A DNA stretch of 64,000 bases from JADGGM01 sp027307005 (GCA_035455745.1 DATIEP010000023.1:1-64000), one strand, 5' to 3'; shown: positions 51,211 to 59,951, counted from the first letter of the stretch. Translations and numbers: made by a program. The notes: generated from the sequence alone by a model not told the origin.

Positions 51211-53688
51211 CTACTCGCTCCGCAGCGCAGCCATCGGGTCGGCGCGGGCGGCGCGCCGTGCCGGCCCGTACGCCGACAATATTGCAACGACGAACATGGC
51301 TGCCACCACGGCGCCGAGCGTGATCGGATCCCAGGGCGACACATTCACCAGCACGACGCGCATGACCTTCCCCGCCCCGAGCGCGCCGATGAGGCCAAAC
51401 CCGATTCCGATCGCCGCGAGGATGCTGCTCTCGCCGAACACGAGACGGAACAACGCCGGCGCTCGAGCGCCGAGCGCTCGGCGAATTCCAAATTCCCTCA
51501 TCCGTTGCGCGACCAGGAAGCTCACGATGCCATAGAGTCCAATGATCGCGATCGCCGCCGCCGCGACCGCGAAGCTCATCATCGAGCCGGTCAATACGCG
51601 GTACGGAGCAGTCGCGTCCTCGATCAGTGCGGCGAACGTCTGGACGTTGGTCACCGCAAGATCGCGATCGAAGTCGTGGACCACCCGCGCCGCCTCGCGC
51701 GCCGCTTGCAACGGATCCCCCTGCGTACGCAAGACGAACTGCACGGTGCTGGATGGCCGCTGCGCGAGCGGCACGTAGATCTCGCCTAACGACGTGGCGC
51801 CGATCGGGCGCCGCGCGGTGGGACGCGTTTCGGCCGCTATTCCGATGATGCGCCACGAGGCCTTGTCGATGACGACCGCGCGTCCGATCGGATCGGCGTT
51901 CCCGAACACGATGCGCGCGATGCGGTCGTCGATGATGGCGACGCGCGGCGCATCGGAGCGATCGCTCGCGTCGAACGCTCGCCCCGCACGAATCGGAACG
52001 GCGAGTGTCGTGAAGTAGTCGGCGTCCGCCGCGATCACGCGCGCCGTCGTCTCATGTCCCGGCGCGGATGGCGCATTCCCTTCAATGGCGAACGCCTCGG
52101 CCGGTGCGGCATTGCTGTATGGCAAGCCGAGGGCGGCAGTCGTCTGGACGACGGAGGGCACCGCACTGAGCCGTTGGGCCAGGCGCGTCCAATAGCGCGC
52201 ATCGGCCGGCGCGCGACCGGCAGCGGACCCGACGCTCGTCGGCGCCGTGACGCGCAACGTGAGCGCATGGTCCGAGCGAAATCCGTCGCGCACCATCTGC
52301 TGATGCTGCACGCTGCGTGCGAGTAGGCCCGCAGCGCCGAGCAGTACAACCGCGAAGGCAATCTCGACGACGACCAGAGCCCGGCGCACGCGCGACGTGC
52401 TGCTGCCTGCCGATGAGCCTCGTGCGCCGGCCTTCAAGTCGTCGACGAGCGCAGCGCGTGTGAATCGAAGCGCCGGCCACAAGCCGATGACGAGGCCCGT
52501 GAGTACGCTCGTAATGAGTGCGACGGCGAGCGCGTTGAGATCGAGATGCAGGCCGCGCCAGCGCGGAATGGCATCGGCGACAAACGACGGCATGTCATCG
52601 CGGACGAGGCGGATGCCGATCGCGGCAACGCCCGCGCCGGCCAAGCCGCCGATCAGCGTGACCAACACGGTTTCCGTTAGTAACTGACGAACGATGCGCG
52701 AACGACTTGCGCCCAACGCGGCGCGAACGGCGATCTCCTTGTTCCGCATCGTGAGGCGGGCCAGCAGCAGCCCGGCGAGGTTGACGCACGCGACGGCGAG
52801 CACCATGCCGACGGCGACGAAAAGCGGGATGTCGTCATCGTGCGTCGGCGTTTCCCAATCGGCGAACGTCTGAGCGCCGAAGGATGTGCCGCGCAATTCG
52901 GTTGGATAGCGAGCCTCGAGGCGTGCGCCGATCGTGGCGACCTCCGCGCGCGCGCCGGCGATCGACGCTCCCGCGCGGAGCCGCGCGAATGCATTGCCGC
53001 CGCCGGCGGCAGCGTGATTGGCTGTCGCGGCAGCGTCGAAGACGAGCGGCGCCCACACCGCCGTGCCTTCGGGCAGCGCGGCACGTTGCGGAATGATGCC
53101 GACCACGAGGCGCGGGACGCCATCGATCACGAGCATGCGGCCGACAATCGAGCTGTCGCCGCCGAGCCGCGCCTTCCAGAACGACTCGCCTAACGCAATG
53201 ACGTTGGTGTGGCTTTCCGCGCTGTCGTCGGCGCGGATCGTGCGGCCGAGGAGGGCATGCACGCCCAGTGTGCTGAAGAACCCCGGCGTGACGCGGGCGC
53301 CGGCCAGCACCTCGGCGCGCTCGTCGCCGCGGAGGACGGCTTTCCATGGTGTGACGAAGGCAAAGTCGGTCAACGTGCGCGATGACTCGCGCAGACCAAC
53401 GAAGTTGCCACTGGCGAGCGTTCCGCATGCCGCACAGTCGGCGGCGAGCCCCTGCCCCACGTGGACGAGGGTCGGCGGGTTCGCCACGTCGAGGTTCACG
53501 GCGCTGAGCGTCCGCTCGATGCCGAACATCGCCGTAGCCGCGCCGACGCCGAGCGCGAGCGTGAAGATGGTGGTGGCGGTGAATGCCGGGCTCGCGGCGA
53601 GTTGGCGCAGCCCGTGGCGCAGATCGTGGATGAGGTCGTTGAACAGAAAGTCTCCGGAGCTCGTTAGCAATGAAAACGGCCGAGACAA
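51211..53688 (-). CDS. ADOP-family permease without N-terminal prefix domain
   Basis: 825 residues. It starts MSRPFSLLTSSGDFLFNDLIHDLRHGLRQLAASPAFT, so it lacks the cytoplasmic prefix seen in the other copies; a start nearer NDLIHDL is possible. Then TIFTLALGVGAATAMFGI, a MacB-like periplasmic domain, a middle triplet (LAVACVNLAGLLLARLTMRNKEIAVRAALGASRS), a second periplasmic domain and a last triplet with QRMREFGIRRALGAR, ending RRAARADPMAALRSE. No PadR gene accompanies it. The truncated copy follows immediately. Confidence 0.88.
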   Translation of the reverse strand: MSRPFSLLTSSGDFLFNDLIHDLRHGLRQLAASPAFTATTIFTLALGVGAATAMFGIERTLSAVNLDVANPPTLVHVGQGLAADCAACGTLASGNFVGLRESSRTLTDFAFVTPWKAVLRGDERAEVLAGARVTPGFFSTLGVHALLGRTIRADDSAESHTNVIALGESFWKARLGGDSSIVGRMLVIDGVPRLVVGIIPQRAALPEGTAVWAPLVFDAAATANHAAAGGGNAFARLRAGASIAGARAEVATIGARLEARYPTELRGTSFGAQTFADWETPTHDDDIPLFVAVGMVLAVACVNLAGLLLARLTMRNKEIAVRAALGASRSRIVRQLLTETVLVTLIGGLAGAGVAAIGIRLVRDDMPSFVADAIPRWRGLHLDLNALAVALITSVLTGLVIGLWPALRFTRAALVDDLKAGARGSSAGSSTSRVRRALVVVEIAFAVVLLGAAGLLARSVQHQQMVRDGFRSDHALTLRVTAPTSVGSAAGRAPADARYWTRLAQRLSAVPSVVQTTAALGLPYSNAAPAEAFAIEGNAPSAPGHETTARVIAADADYFTTLAVPIRAGRAFDASDRSDAPRVAIIDDRIARIVFGNADPIGRAVVIDKASWRIIGIAAETRPTARRPIGATSLGEIYVPLAQRPSSTVQFVLRTQGDPLQAAREAARVVHDFDRDLAVTNVQTFAALIEDATAPYRVLTGSMMSFAVAAAAIAIIGLYGIVSFLVAQRMREFGIRRALGARAPALFRLVFGESSILAAIGIGFGLIGALGAGKVMRVVLVNVSPWDPITLGAVVAAMFVVAILSAYGPARRAARADPMAALRSE

Positions 53689-53799
53689 ACGCCGCGGTCA
53701 CCTGGTACCGAGGCCGTACGGCGCGGAATGTCGCCGGTTTCAACGCGTAATTCGGGTTAGTCAGGACTCGTACCCCGTGCACGCATCGAGGATGGAGCC

Positions 53800-54285
53800 T
53801 CAACCGCCACGTGCCGCGTCGATTGCCGCGATGTCGATCTTCTTCATCTGCATCATCGCGTCGAACGCGCGCTTGGCGGCAGCCGGATCGGGATCGGCGA
53901 TCGCTTTCGTCAGTGCGATCGGCGTGATCTGCCAGCACAATCCCCATCTGTCTTTGCACCAGCCGCACGCGCTTTCCTCACCACCGTTGCCGACGATCGC
54001 GTTCCAATAGCGATCCGTTTCCGCCTGGTCAGCCGTTGCGACCTGAAACGAGAACGCCTCGCTGTGCTTGAACGCGGGTCCGCCGTTGAGCCCGAGGCAC
54101 GGAATACCCATCACGGTGAACTCGACGGTCAACACGTCCCCTTTCTTTCCCGACGGATAGTCGCCCGGTGCGCGGTGCACCGCGTCGACCGACGAATCGG
54201 GAAAGGTCTGCGCGTAAAATCGCGCCGCGTTCTCGGCGTCGTCTTTGTACCACAAGCAGATCGTATTCTTTGCTGGCTTAGCCAT
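53800..54285 (-). CDS. PhnB-like VOC protein (3-demethylubiquinone methyltransferase-like fold)
   Basis: 161 residues with the PhnB/YjdN-type glyoxalase fold: NTICLWYKDDAENAARFYAQTFPDS, VEFTVMGIPCLGLNGGPAFKHSEAFSFQV, then YWNAIVGNGGEESACGWCKDRWGLCWQITP. The GWCKDRWGLCWQ block is diagnostic of this family. Despite the database name, most members are not ubiquinone methyltransferases; the function is unknown. It is followed upstream at 22 bp by another VOC gene, so the two probably form an operon. Confidence 0.88.
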   Translation of the reverse strand: MAKPAKNTICLWYKDDAENAARFYAQTFPDSSVDAVHRAPGDYPSGKKGDVLTVEFTVMGIPCLGLNGGPAFKHSEAFSFQVATADQAETDRYWNAIVGNGGEESACGWCKDRWGLCWQITPIALTKAIADPDPAAAKRAFDAMMQMKKIDIAAIDAARGG

Positions 54286-54306
54286 GTCGCGTCTCCATCG
54301 AGTTGA

Positions 54307-54693
54307 TCATTCGCCGGCGGGCGGTTGCCAGAGCTCAACCTTGTTCCCTTCGGGATCGATGACCCATGCAAACTTTCCGTACTCGCTGTCGTCGATTTTC
54401 TCGAGCACGTTGCAGCCCTCTTCGCGCAATACGTTCACGAGGCCGTGCAGATCCTCCACCCGATAGTTGACCATGAACGGCGCAGTGCCGGGCGCAAACT
54501 GGTCACTCTTCTCCGAGGTGATGGACCAGGCGGTCGTTCCCGCAAACGGCTTGCCGTCGCTGTCGGTCCATGTGAAAGCCGCGCCACCCCATGCTTGAAC
54601 ATCGATTCCGAGGTGCCGCTTGTACCACGCCTGTAATGCCGGAGCGTCTTTGGCTTTGAAGAAAATGCCGCCAATGCCGGTGACTCGCTTCAT
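54307..54693 (-). CDS. VOC (glyoxalase-like) family protein
   Basis: 128 residues: GGIFFKAKDAPALQAWYKRHLGID in the first module and FAWVIDPEGNKVELWQPP in the second, where the conserved Glu of the metal site (VELW) is present. It probably acts on a small hydrophobic or electrophilic substrate; the family does not define which. It lies directly upstream of the PhnB-like gene in the same direction. No attC-like site separates the two, so they may be ordinary chromosomal genes rather than cassette genes. Confidence 0.85.
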   Translation of the reverse strand: MKRVTGIGGIFFKAKDAPALQAWYKRHLGIDVQAWGGAAFTWTDSDGKPFAGTTAWSITSEKSDQFAPGTAPFMVNYRVEDLHGLVNVLREEGCNVLEKIDDSEYGKFAWVIDPEGNKVELWQPPAGE

Positions 54694-54834
54694 GCGGACC
54701 TCCGCCGTTGATGCGTTCGAGAAGTGAGGTTAGGCGATAGCCCGGTGAACCGAAGGGTTGCCAGGCGATGGCGCCGGCGGGATGAATTGGATCCTCACCT
54801 CTCCCGTTAGGCCCTCGAGCTCGCCGGGCCCCCG

Positions 54835-54985
54835 TTAGGAATCCGGTGCGCCGATCTCTTCGAGGCTGACCTGCGTCAATGCCGCGAGACGCGCCGTATG
54901 CTCAATGGTCATGTTCACGAGATTGCCGTCCTTGTCGAGATCGACGTAGACGGTCTCGGAGATCTCTTTCGTCTCATCGACCGGC
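54835..54985 (-). pseudogene. DUF2283 protein fragment, 5' end missing
   Basis: The minus strand reads KPVDETKEISETVYVDLDKD, then GNLVNMTIEHTARLAALTQVSLEEIGAPDS and a TAA stop. This is the second half of a DUF2283 domain (which usually opens with Tyr-D-x-EADALYI). An in-frame TGA lies just before it, and the preceding sequence belongs to the GNAT gene end at 54997, so about 25 N-terminal residues were lost by deletion. The stop lies inside GTTAG on the plus strand. Confidence 0.7.
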
Positions 54986-54996
54986 TTGGCCGAGAA

Positions 54997-55530
54997 TCAT
55001 CCCTGCTGTTCATACCGCCGAATTGGCCGACGCATAACGAGGTCGCGTTGCGGATCCGTACCCAGGAGGAAGGTATGCTCGCCGACCTCCGCGAAGCCGC
55101 ACTTCTTGTAGAACGCGATGGCGCGAGGGTTGCGTTCCCAGACACCAAGCCAGATCTGATCGGCACCGTGCGTTTCGGCGAGAGCGATCGCCGTGGCCAT
55201 GAGTGCCTGCGCGACCCCACGCCCCTGCCACGCTTGCGAGACGTAGAATCGCTGGATCTCGACCGACTGTTGCGCACCGACGCACTCGGGACTGGGACCC
55301 CAGCGAAGTTGGGCAAATCCGACGAGTTGCCCATCCCGTTCGCAGACGAGCGTTTCTAAAGCGGGATCGAGGATCTCCCTGAGTTGCAGCGCTGCGCTGT
55401 AGTGGGTTTCACAGTGAAGTTGCATATCCTCAGGCGTATTCATGCCTTCCAATGTCCCTCGAAACGTCTGCTCGGCCAACAGTGCCAGGGGACGCGCGTC
55501 ACTCGCTTGAGCGGGTCGAATGTCAGGCAT
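54997..55530 (-). CDS. GNAT-family N-acetyltransferase, cassette gene
   Basis: 177 residues from MPDIRPAQASDARPLALLAEQTF. Motif A is VEIQRFYVSQAWQGRGVAQALMATAI (QGRGVA is the acetyl-CoA loop), and motif B is NPRAIAFYKKCGFAEVGEHTFLLG. ATG 55530 is preferred over the frame start at 55587 because that extension runs through the attC-like site at 55552-55602. The ATG falls 22 nt after the site's GTTAGGC box read on the minus strand, the position expected for the first gene of a cassette. GNAT genes are common integron cargo; the acceptor is unknown. Confidence 0.85.
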   Translation of the reverse strand: MPDIRPAQASDARPLALLAEQTFRGTLEGMNTPEDMQLHCETHYSAALQLREILDPALETLVCERDGQLVGFAQLRWGPSPECVGAQQSVEIQRFYVSQAWQGRGVAQALMATAIALAETHGADQIWLGVWERNPRAIAFYKKCGFAEVGEHTFLLGTDPQRDLVMRRPIRRYEQQG

Positions 55531-55551
55531 ATCGGATTGCCGCGTCGGTGC

Positions 55552-55602
55552 GCCTAACGCAGTCCTAAGTGGCGAGCGGGCCCTCACCAGCGCCCGTTAG
55601 AC
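55552..55602 (-). repeat. attC-like recombination site A (short)
   Basis: GCCTAAC (55552-55558) and GTTAGAC (55596-55602) satisfy the attC outer boxes RYYYAAC/GTTRRRY and can pair. The internal stem is poorer than in the other sites, and 51 bp is near or below the usual minimum. The GNAT start lies 22 nt past the R' box on the minus strand. Confidence 0.5.
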
Positions 55603-55633
55603 TGCCGGCACACGATTTGTGTGCTTTACAAAT

Positions 55634-55828
55634 TCAGTCCGCAGTAACCTGACGGTGCAGCCGACCAGCGACGTAATAGAACGCCTCGGCCGCTCTTCCG
55701 ATAAAGGCCTGCTCGATGGCGTCATGGTCGAGCGGTTGCGGAATGGCGTGACCCTCAACATCGTAGCGCCACGCGCGAATTTGCTTGAGCGGCAGCAGCC
55801 GAAGCAACCTTGTCAGTTGCAGCGTTCG
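55634..55828 (-). pseudogene. Open frame of a lost cassette gene, no start codon
   Basis: The minus strand is open for 65 codons and protein-like: LQLTRLLRLLPLKQIRAWRY, then DVEGHAIPQPLDHDAIEQAF and IGRAAEAFYYVAGRLHRQVTAD, stopping 32 bp before site A. No ATG or GTG initiator is present, only an internal TTG. It looks like the C-terminal end of a protein whose 5' part was lost. No family is recognised. Confidence 0.4.
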
Positions 55829-55847
55829 TTAGCTAGCAGCGAGGAGA

Positions 55848-56654
55848 TCATTGACCTGCGAGTCGGGCCATGAGCCCGAGTGCCTGCTGCGGCGAGACAA
55901 ATGGATTGATCGCTGCCTCGTATGCGGAAATCGCGTCGTCAAGTTCCCGACCGAGTGGCGCGAGCAATGGCTCGAGAGAAGACCGACTGGCGACGGCGAG
56001 ATGGTCATTGAATCCTAGGTCCACGCCGATCCCTGCGCTGATGAAGAGATCATCCTCGGCAAGGATGTCTTCAAGGTGTGGAGGCTCGTCGGCTCTAAGC
56101 AGCTCGACAATCCGATGGGCACGCTTTTCCGTCGTGGCAAAGAGACTGATCTCTCCAGCGGCGTCGTTCAGGACCGATTGGAGCAGTGCGACGAGATCCG
56201 CGAACGTTCCGATGCGAAACAGCAATGTTTTGTCGCGCATCCAGCGCTGCCGCTCTGTGGGCGGCGGATGAATGCGGACCGCCGATCGCGCCGGCGTGAA
56301 GCCCTTGAAGACAAGATGTCCAGGCGGTCCCTCACCGTCGGTTTCGAATTGCCAGGAAACGACGCTACCAGCCTGGCTAAGTGCCCTTGCCGCATCCTCC
56401 GTCGAAAAGTGGGCGTTGCCGAGCACCTCGTACTTGGCGATCAGCGACCACACGAATCGCAGGTAGACAGCGACTTCCTCTCGATTGTTGTTGGTGATCG
56501 CGAATCGGTGCCAATGCTGGGCATTGATCGAATCGATGGCCTCTGAGTCGCTGATCCCAGCCCAGTGCACGCGCACCGGCGAAATGCCATCCGAGACGAA
56601 GCGCGCCCAGTGCAGCGATCCTTCACGCCAATACTGAATGGGTAGACGGGTCAC
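55848..56654 (-). CDS. Protein of unknown function, cassette gene
   Basis: 268 residues from GTG 56654 (MTRLPIQYWREGSLHWARFVSDG), 15 nt after the R' box of site C; the ATG-initiated extension to 56729 runs through that site and is rejected. The sequence is mixed alpha/beta, with HWHRFAITNNNREEVAVYLRFVW, GPPGHLVFKGFTPARSAVRI and LFATTEKRAHRIVELLRADE. No signal or membrane segment. I do not recognise a family, as is usual for cassette-encoded proteins. Its base composition is less GC-rich than the surrounding genes. Confidence 0.65.
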   Translation of the reverse strand: MTRLPIQYWREGSLHWARFVSDGISPVRVHWAGISDSEAIDSINAQHWHRFAITNNNREEVAVYLRFVWSLIAKYEVLGNAHFSTEDAARALSQAGSVVSWQFETDGEGPPGHLVFKGFTPARSAVRIHPPPTERQRWMRDKTLLFRIGTFADLVALLQSVLNDAAGEISLFATTEKRAHRIVELLRADEPPHLEDILAEDDLFISAGIGVDLGFNDHLAVASRSSLEPLLAPLGRELDDAISAYEAAINPFVSPQQALGLMARLAGQ

Positions 56655-56668
56655 AGATGTCTGTTGCT

Positions 56669-56762
56669 GGCTAACGCCTGAAGCTATACTGCAAGCGAAT
56701 GTAACAATGCGAGCGAAGCGAGCATTCACTAAATCGCTTGTCAGTATCAGCGAGTGTTAGAC
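56669..56762 (-). repeat. attC-like recombination site C, 94 bp
   Basis: The outer boxes are GGCTAAC (56669) and GTTAGAC (56756-56762). The arms pair over GCT-ATACTG-CAAGCGA versus GCTGATACTGACAAGCGA, so the right arm has extra unpaired bases, as the L'' side of attC does; this orients the site to the minus strand. A central mini-hairpin AATGC-GAGCGAAGCGA-GCATT caps it. The genes on either side fit cassette spacing. Confidence 0.8.
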
Positions 56763-56784
56763 GACAGCGGCGGGCACTGCGCGC

Positions 56785-57363
56785 CTACGGATGTCCGCCA
56801 AACCGCGCAGGGAGGGAGAGGCCGGGCGCTTCGTATTGCGTGGTGAAGCTCGCCACTTTCCAGTCGCCGCCCACGCGCACAAGCTCGATGCTGTCCACGC
56901 CCCTCTCTTCGGCGACGGCGCGCCCTGGCACGGCGCCCTCGAACGTAACGAACGCATGCGCGATGTGCCCATAGGCATCAATCCGCGCGGTGATGATCCG
57001 TTCACGAAAACCCGCCTTGCCCTTCGGTGTGCCCTCCACCCACGCGCGGAAGTGCGTGATGAAGGTATCGAGCGGCACAGCGCGTGGCGCGACGCCGGTC
57101 GTCACGGGATCGACGAACGCCGCGCCGGGCAATGCCAGCGCGCGCATCGTGGCCCACGCTGGGACGTGGCCCGCGTCAAAAGAGAACGCGGCGTACAACG
57201 TGTCCAGCGTGCGGCGGATCGCGCGCTGCGTGGCCACGTCGAGGGCGGAGTCCGCCGGGGAACGACGAACGGCCGACTGCGCGGCGCCCGAACTGCTCGC
57301 GCTGCCAATCGCAATGAGCAACCCGACACCGGCATACACGAATCGAGGAAGAACCTGTTGCAT
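56785..57363 (-). CDS. Secreted SnoaL/DUF4440-like protein, cassette gene
   Basis: 192 residues with a signal peptide (MQQVLPRFVYAGVGLLIAIGSASSS). The mature part has an NTF2-like pattern: RRTLDTLYAAFSFDAGHVPAWATMRALALPGAAFVDP, TFITHFRAWVEGT, RIDAYGHIAHAFVTFEG and VDSIELVRVGGDWKVASFTTQYE. SnoaL/DUF4440 folds bind small molecules or act as isomerases/cyclases. The gene ends 23 bp before site C, and its ATG is 31 nt after the short GTCTAAC/GTTAGGC structure at 57394. It is a typical cassette in size and spacing. Confidence 0.78.
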   Translation of the reverse strand: MQQVLPRFVYAGVGLLIAIGSASSSGAAQSAVRRSPADSALDVATQRAIRRTLDTLYAAFSFDAGHVPAWATMRALALPGAAFVDPVTTGVAPRAVPLDTFITHFRAWVEGTPKGKAGFRERIITARIDAYGHIAHAFVTFEGAVPGRAVAEERGVDSIELVRVGGDWKVASFTTQYEAPGLSLPARFGGHP

Positions 57364-57393
57364 GAGTCGTTCAAGTAGATGAATTGAGCTGTC

Positions 57394-57411
57394 GTCTAAC
57401 GCTTGTTAGGC
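57394..57411 (-). repeat. Collapsed attC-like remnant
   Basis: GTCTAAC (57394-57400) and GTTAGGC (57405-57411) lie only 4 bp apart, as if the internal part of an attC had been deleted. On the minus strand the SnoaL-like start codon follows 31 nt later. Confidence 0.45.
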
Positions 57412-57457
57412 GGCGTCGATAGACTGCAAGGGATTACAAAATCAAATCTTCTCTGCA

Positions 57458-57555
57458 GTCTAACACGCCCAACGCAAACGGACACGGGTTCGCATAAGTC
57501 CAATCGCTGCTCTTGTTTGACATACCGACAGTTCACCATACGTCGGGTGTTAGAC
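57458..57555 (-). repeat. attC-like recombination site D, 98 bp
   Basis: GTCTAACACGCCCAACG (57458) pairs with CGTCGGGTGTTAGAC (57541-57555), with one extra base in the left arm; pairing extends outward through GCA/TGC. The centre (57475-57540) is irregular. The surrounding 57364-57665 gap has no gene; it also holds AGACTGCA (57421)/TGCAGTCT (57454) inverted arms. Orientation is ambiguous from the extra base alone. Confidence 0.72.
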
Positions 57556-57665
57556 TGCGACGTCGGTCAGCCTATTCCCCCGCTAAAGCCGAGCGTCCCG
57601 GAACATCCGCGACCTCGGCACCCAGCCGGAACTCATACCACAACCGTGCGCTGTCATTCACCGGC

Positions 57666-59414
57666 CTAGTATTCCCAGGCGCTCGTGTTCGTGCCGGACG
57701 GCGCGTGCTTCGTGATCGCCGCCGCCATTTCCTTGACCAACTCCGCGTTAGTCACGTGCTGCCACCCGTGTCCTTTTTCCGGGCGCCCATAGCGGAACAT
57801 GCCCGGCACGTGGGGCGACTTCGTCGACGCGAGGAAGTGCTGCAGGTCCATCACCGCCAGGTTCAGATAGAAGTTGTCCATGTCCCCGACGTCGACGTGA
57901 ATCTTGTCCACGAGATCCGGCCCAACGGTGTTCCAGTTCTTCGCCAGGTACGCTTCGAGATCGTAGCCGTGGTCGCGCATGTAGTCGATCACGGAGCGAT
58001 CGATGTGCCCCGTTTTCTTGTCCCACAGCGGCTCGGGATAGCCATCGGCGCCGACAGGAGCGTACACGGATTCCCACGCCTCGAACTGTTCGCCCGAGCG
58101 CCCATGGCTGCCGAGCACGTCTTCCAAACGACTCAAGTCGCGGATGCTGAGCCACGGCTGCCCGTCGTTGTCGCGCATGACCATGCGCTCGGCATGGTAC
58201 CACGAGCTGATCGGACTGAACGGCGCGATGCCAGGCGCGTCGTCCACGAAGGCGTTCGTGTCGGCGTACGCGTCGAAGGTCCCGTAGTGATGAAAGTCCA
58301 CGGGATCGGGATAGAGCGTCCAGGTCCCACCGAAGAACTTGGGATGATAGATCTGCAGCGCGATCGACTCCCACCCGCCGGTCGAGCCGCCGGTTAGCAC
58401 ACGCGCATACGGCGCTTCGATCATCCGGAAGTGCGATTCGAGATAGGGAATCAGCTCGGTCATGATCGCGTCGCCGTACGGACCGTTGTTCGCCGAGTTG
58501 ACCGCGTACGAATCATCGAAGTACGGTGTAGGGTGCTGGAAGGTCACCGCGATCATCCGCGGCATGTTCGGTCCCAGCCACTCGCGTGCGAACACCCATC
58601 CCGGTTCTCGGTTGTACGAGGCGAGGAGCGTCTGGATCTTCGGCGGCAGCGAGACGCTGTCCGGATTGAAGCCGAGCGGCGCGCCGAGCCCGAAGTGCCC
58701 CTGCTCGAACACGACAGGATAGTGCACGTTCGGGTGTGTCTCGTACCCCGCAGGGAGCAGCACCGTGGCGCCGAGATAGAACGGATGTCCCCAGAACTTC
58801 GTGAGCAACGTGCTCTGAATCTTGATGTGCTTCACCCACTTCGTGTCCGCCGGCATCTGGATGGGCGGGATGACGTGGGTGAGCGAGATCTGCACGGTAC
58901 CGCCCGCGGCCGGATCGATGTGCACCCGCTGCGGCTCGCTGATGATGTTGCCCGGCGACGACGTGAAGTGCTGCCCCTCCCACTCATCCATGTGCGCCCA
59001 GATGGTATGTCCGTCGGCGCGATGGAATTCGGTATAGACGTTCATCACCGCTTGCACCCTGTAATCGCCGGCGGGAATGTCGGAGAGCGACTTGGTGGGA
59101 TATCCAAGTGTCGACGCGTCGATCACCGCGGCCTGGCCGGGCGCCAGCGCGCTCACGTCGAGCCCGAAGAGCGGCGTGCTGTTGGTAAAGGAACCGGCGT
59201 TCGCGATGGGCGGCGGCGCGGAATCGCGGCTCAGGGCGAGGAAGACGCGGCCCGTGATCGGCCCGTCGTGCGCTGAGGCAGGAAACGAAATCTCGAAGCG
59301 CGGCGGCGCGACGCTCGCGCCGACCGGGACTCGCGCGCGACGCGTCGGGGAAATGGACGTGCCCGGTGCGACGCCCAAGACCACGAGGGCGAGGGAAAGA
59401 CTGAGGTTGCGCAT
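57666..59414 (-). CDS. Secreted esterase-like alpha/beta hydrolase
   Basis: 582 residues from MRNLSLSLALVVLGVAPGTS (signal peptide). The first 200 residues form a beta-rich domain (FEISFPASAHDGPITGRVFLALS, DIPAGDYRVQAVMNVYTEFHR). The catalytic domain has YPVVFEQGHFG, PYGDAIMTELIPYLESHFRMI and LTGGSTGGWESIALQIYHPKFF, with the nucleophile Ser in GGSTGGW, as in the Fes/esterase-D (PF00756) family. It probably cleaves an ester or siderophore-like substrate in the periplasm. Site D lies 111 bp downstream; at 1.7 kb it is large for a cassette gene, so it may be an ordinary gene caught between sites. Confidence 0.82.
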   Translation of the reverse strand: MRNLSLSLALVVLGVAPGTSISPTRRARVPVGASVAPPRFEISFPASAHDGPITGRVFLALSRDSAPPPIANAGSFTNSTPLFGLDVSALAPGQAAVIDASTLGYPTKSLSDIPAGDYRVQAVMNVYTEFHRADGHTIWAHMDEWEGQHFTSSPGNIISEPQRVHIDPAAGGTVQISLTHVIPPIQMPADTKWVKHIKIQSTLLTKFWGHPFYLGATVLLPAGYETHPNVHYPVVFEQGHFGLGAPLGFNPDSVSLPPKIQTLLASYNREPGWVFAREWLGPNMPRMIAVTFQHPTPYFDDSYAVNSANNGPYGDAIMTELIPYLESHFRMIEAPYARVLTGGSTGGWESIALQIYHPKFFGGTWTLYPDPVDFHHYGTFDAYADTNAFVDDAPGIAPFSPISSWYHAERMVMRDNDGQPWLSIRDLSRLEDVLGSHGRSGEQFEAWESVYAPVGADGYPEPLWDKKTGHIDRSVIDYMRDHGYDLEAYLAKNWNTVGPDLVDKIHVDVGDMDNFYLNLAVMDLQHFLASTKSPHVPGMFRYGRPEKGHGWQHVTNAELVKEMAAAITKHAPSGTNTSAWEY

Positions 59415-59666
59415 GACGTCCGGCCTCCGGAGTGAAGGACGGCGGAAGCATAGCGCATGGCCCGGACGTGCGCGACGCAGTCGCTTGTCGGGCGCGGCGC
59501 CTCGCTGAAGGTTATGCGACACGCCCAACACTGCGCGCACGTACCGTACGCTCCCGGGGTGCTCGAGGCGCGCGACTACCGCTGGAGGGCACTGGGACTC
59601 GGTCCCTTGCCTGGCATCACTGCCGCTTCGACTGACTGTCGGAGCTTGGTCACATCAACATCGAGA

Positions 59667-59945
59667 TTACTGAGGACGGCCAGACCAATGCCGCCGGAAT
59701 CGTCGAGGATGGCAAGTGCCGATGACTTCCCTTAGCACGAGCACGTCGTGGGGAACGCGGCGTTCGCCCATGCCCGCTCTCTCTGCAGCGCGTCGAAGGA
59801 TGTCTGCGGCCTCTTTGGCCGCTAAGTCCGGATCAATGCCTGATTCGTTCAAGACCGACTCCAGCAGTTCTACAAATCAGCTGGTACGTCGAGGCTCTCG
59901 GCGTCGTCGCCAGGCATCAAGAATACGATCTGGGGAAAAAGTCAT
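59667..59945 (-). pseudogene. Frameshifted small cassette gene
   Basis: The start MTFSPDRILDAWRRRRE begins 7 nt after the R' box of site E on the minus strand. The frame then breaks. A second frame supplies SLDVPAD, and a third supplies FVELLESVLNESGIDPDLAA, then KEAADILRRAAERAGMGERR and VPHDVLVLREVIG, to a stop at 59667. Two small indels explain the gene; the intact product would be about 90 residues. Family not recognised. Confidence 0.55.
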
Positions 59946-59951
59946 GTTGCA

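Noticed and set aside
54729..54838. Three GTTAGG copies (54729, 54806, 54832) as a recombination site
   Set aside because: All are direct repeats in the same orientation; an attC needs facing complementary boxes.
55751..55835. Possible extra attC between the unknown cassette gene and site A
   Set aside because: The right end (TTGTCAGTTGCAGCGTTCGTTAG) resembles that of site E, but the left box CCTCAAC does not fit RYYYAAC, and a protein-like open frame runs through it. At most a degenerate remnant.
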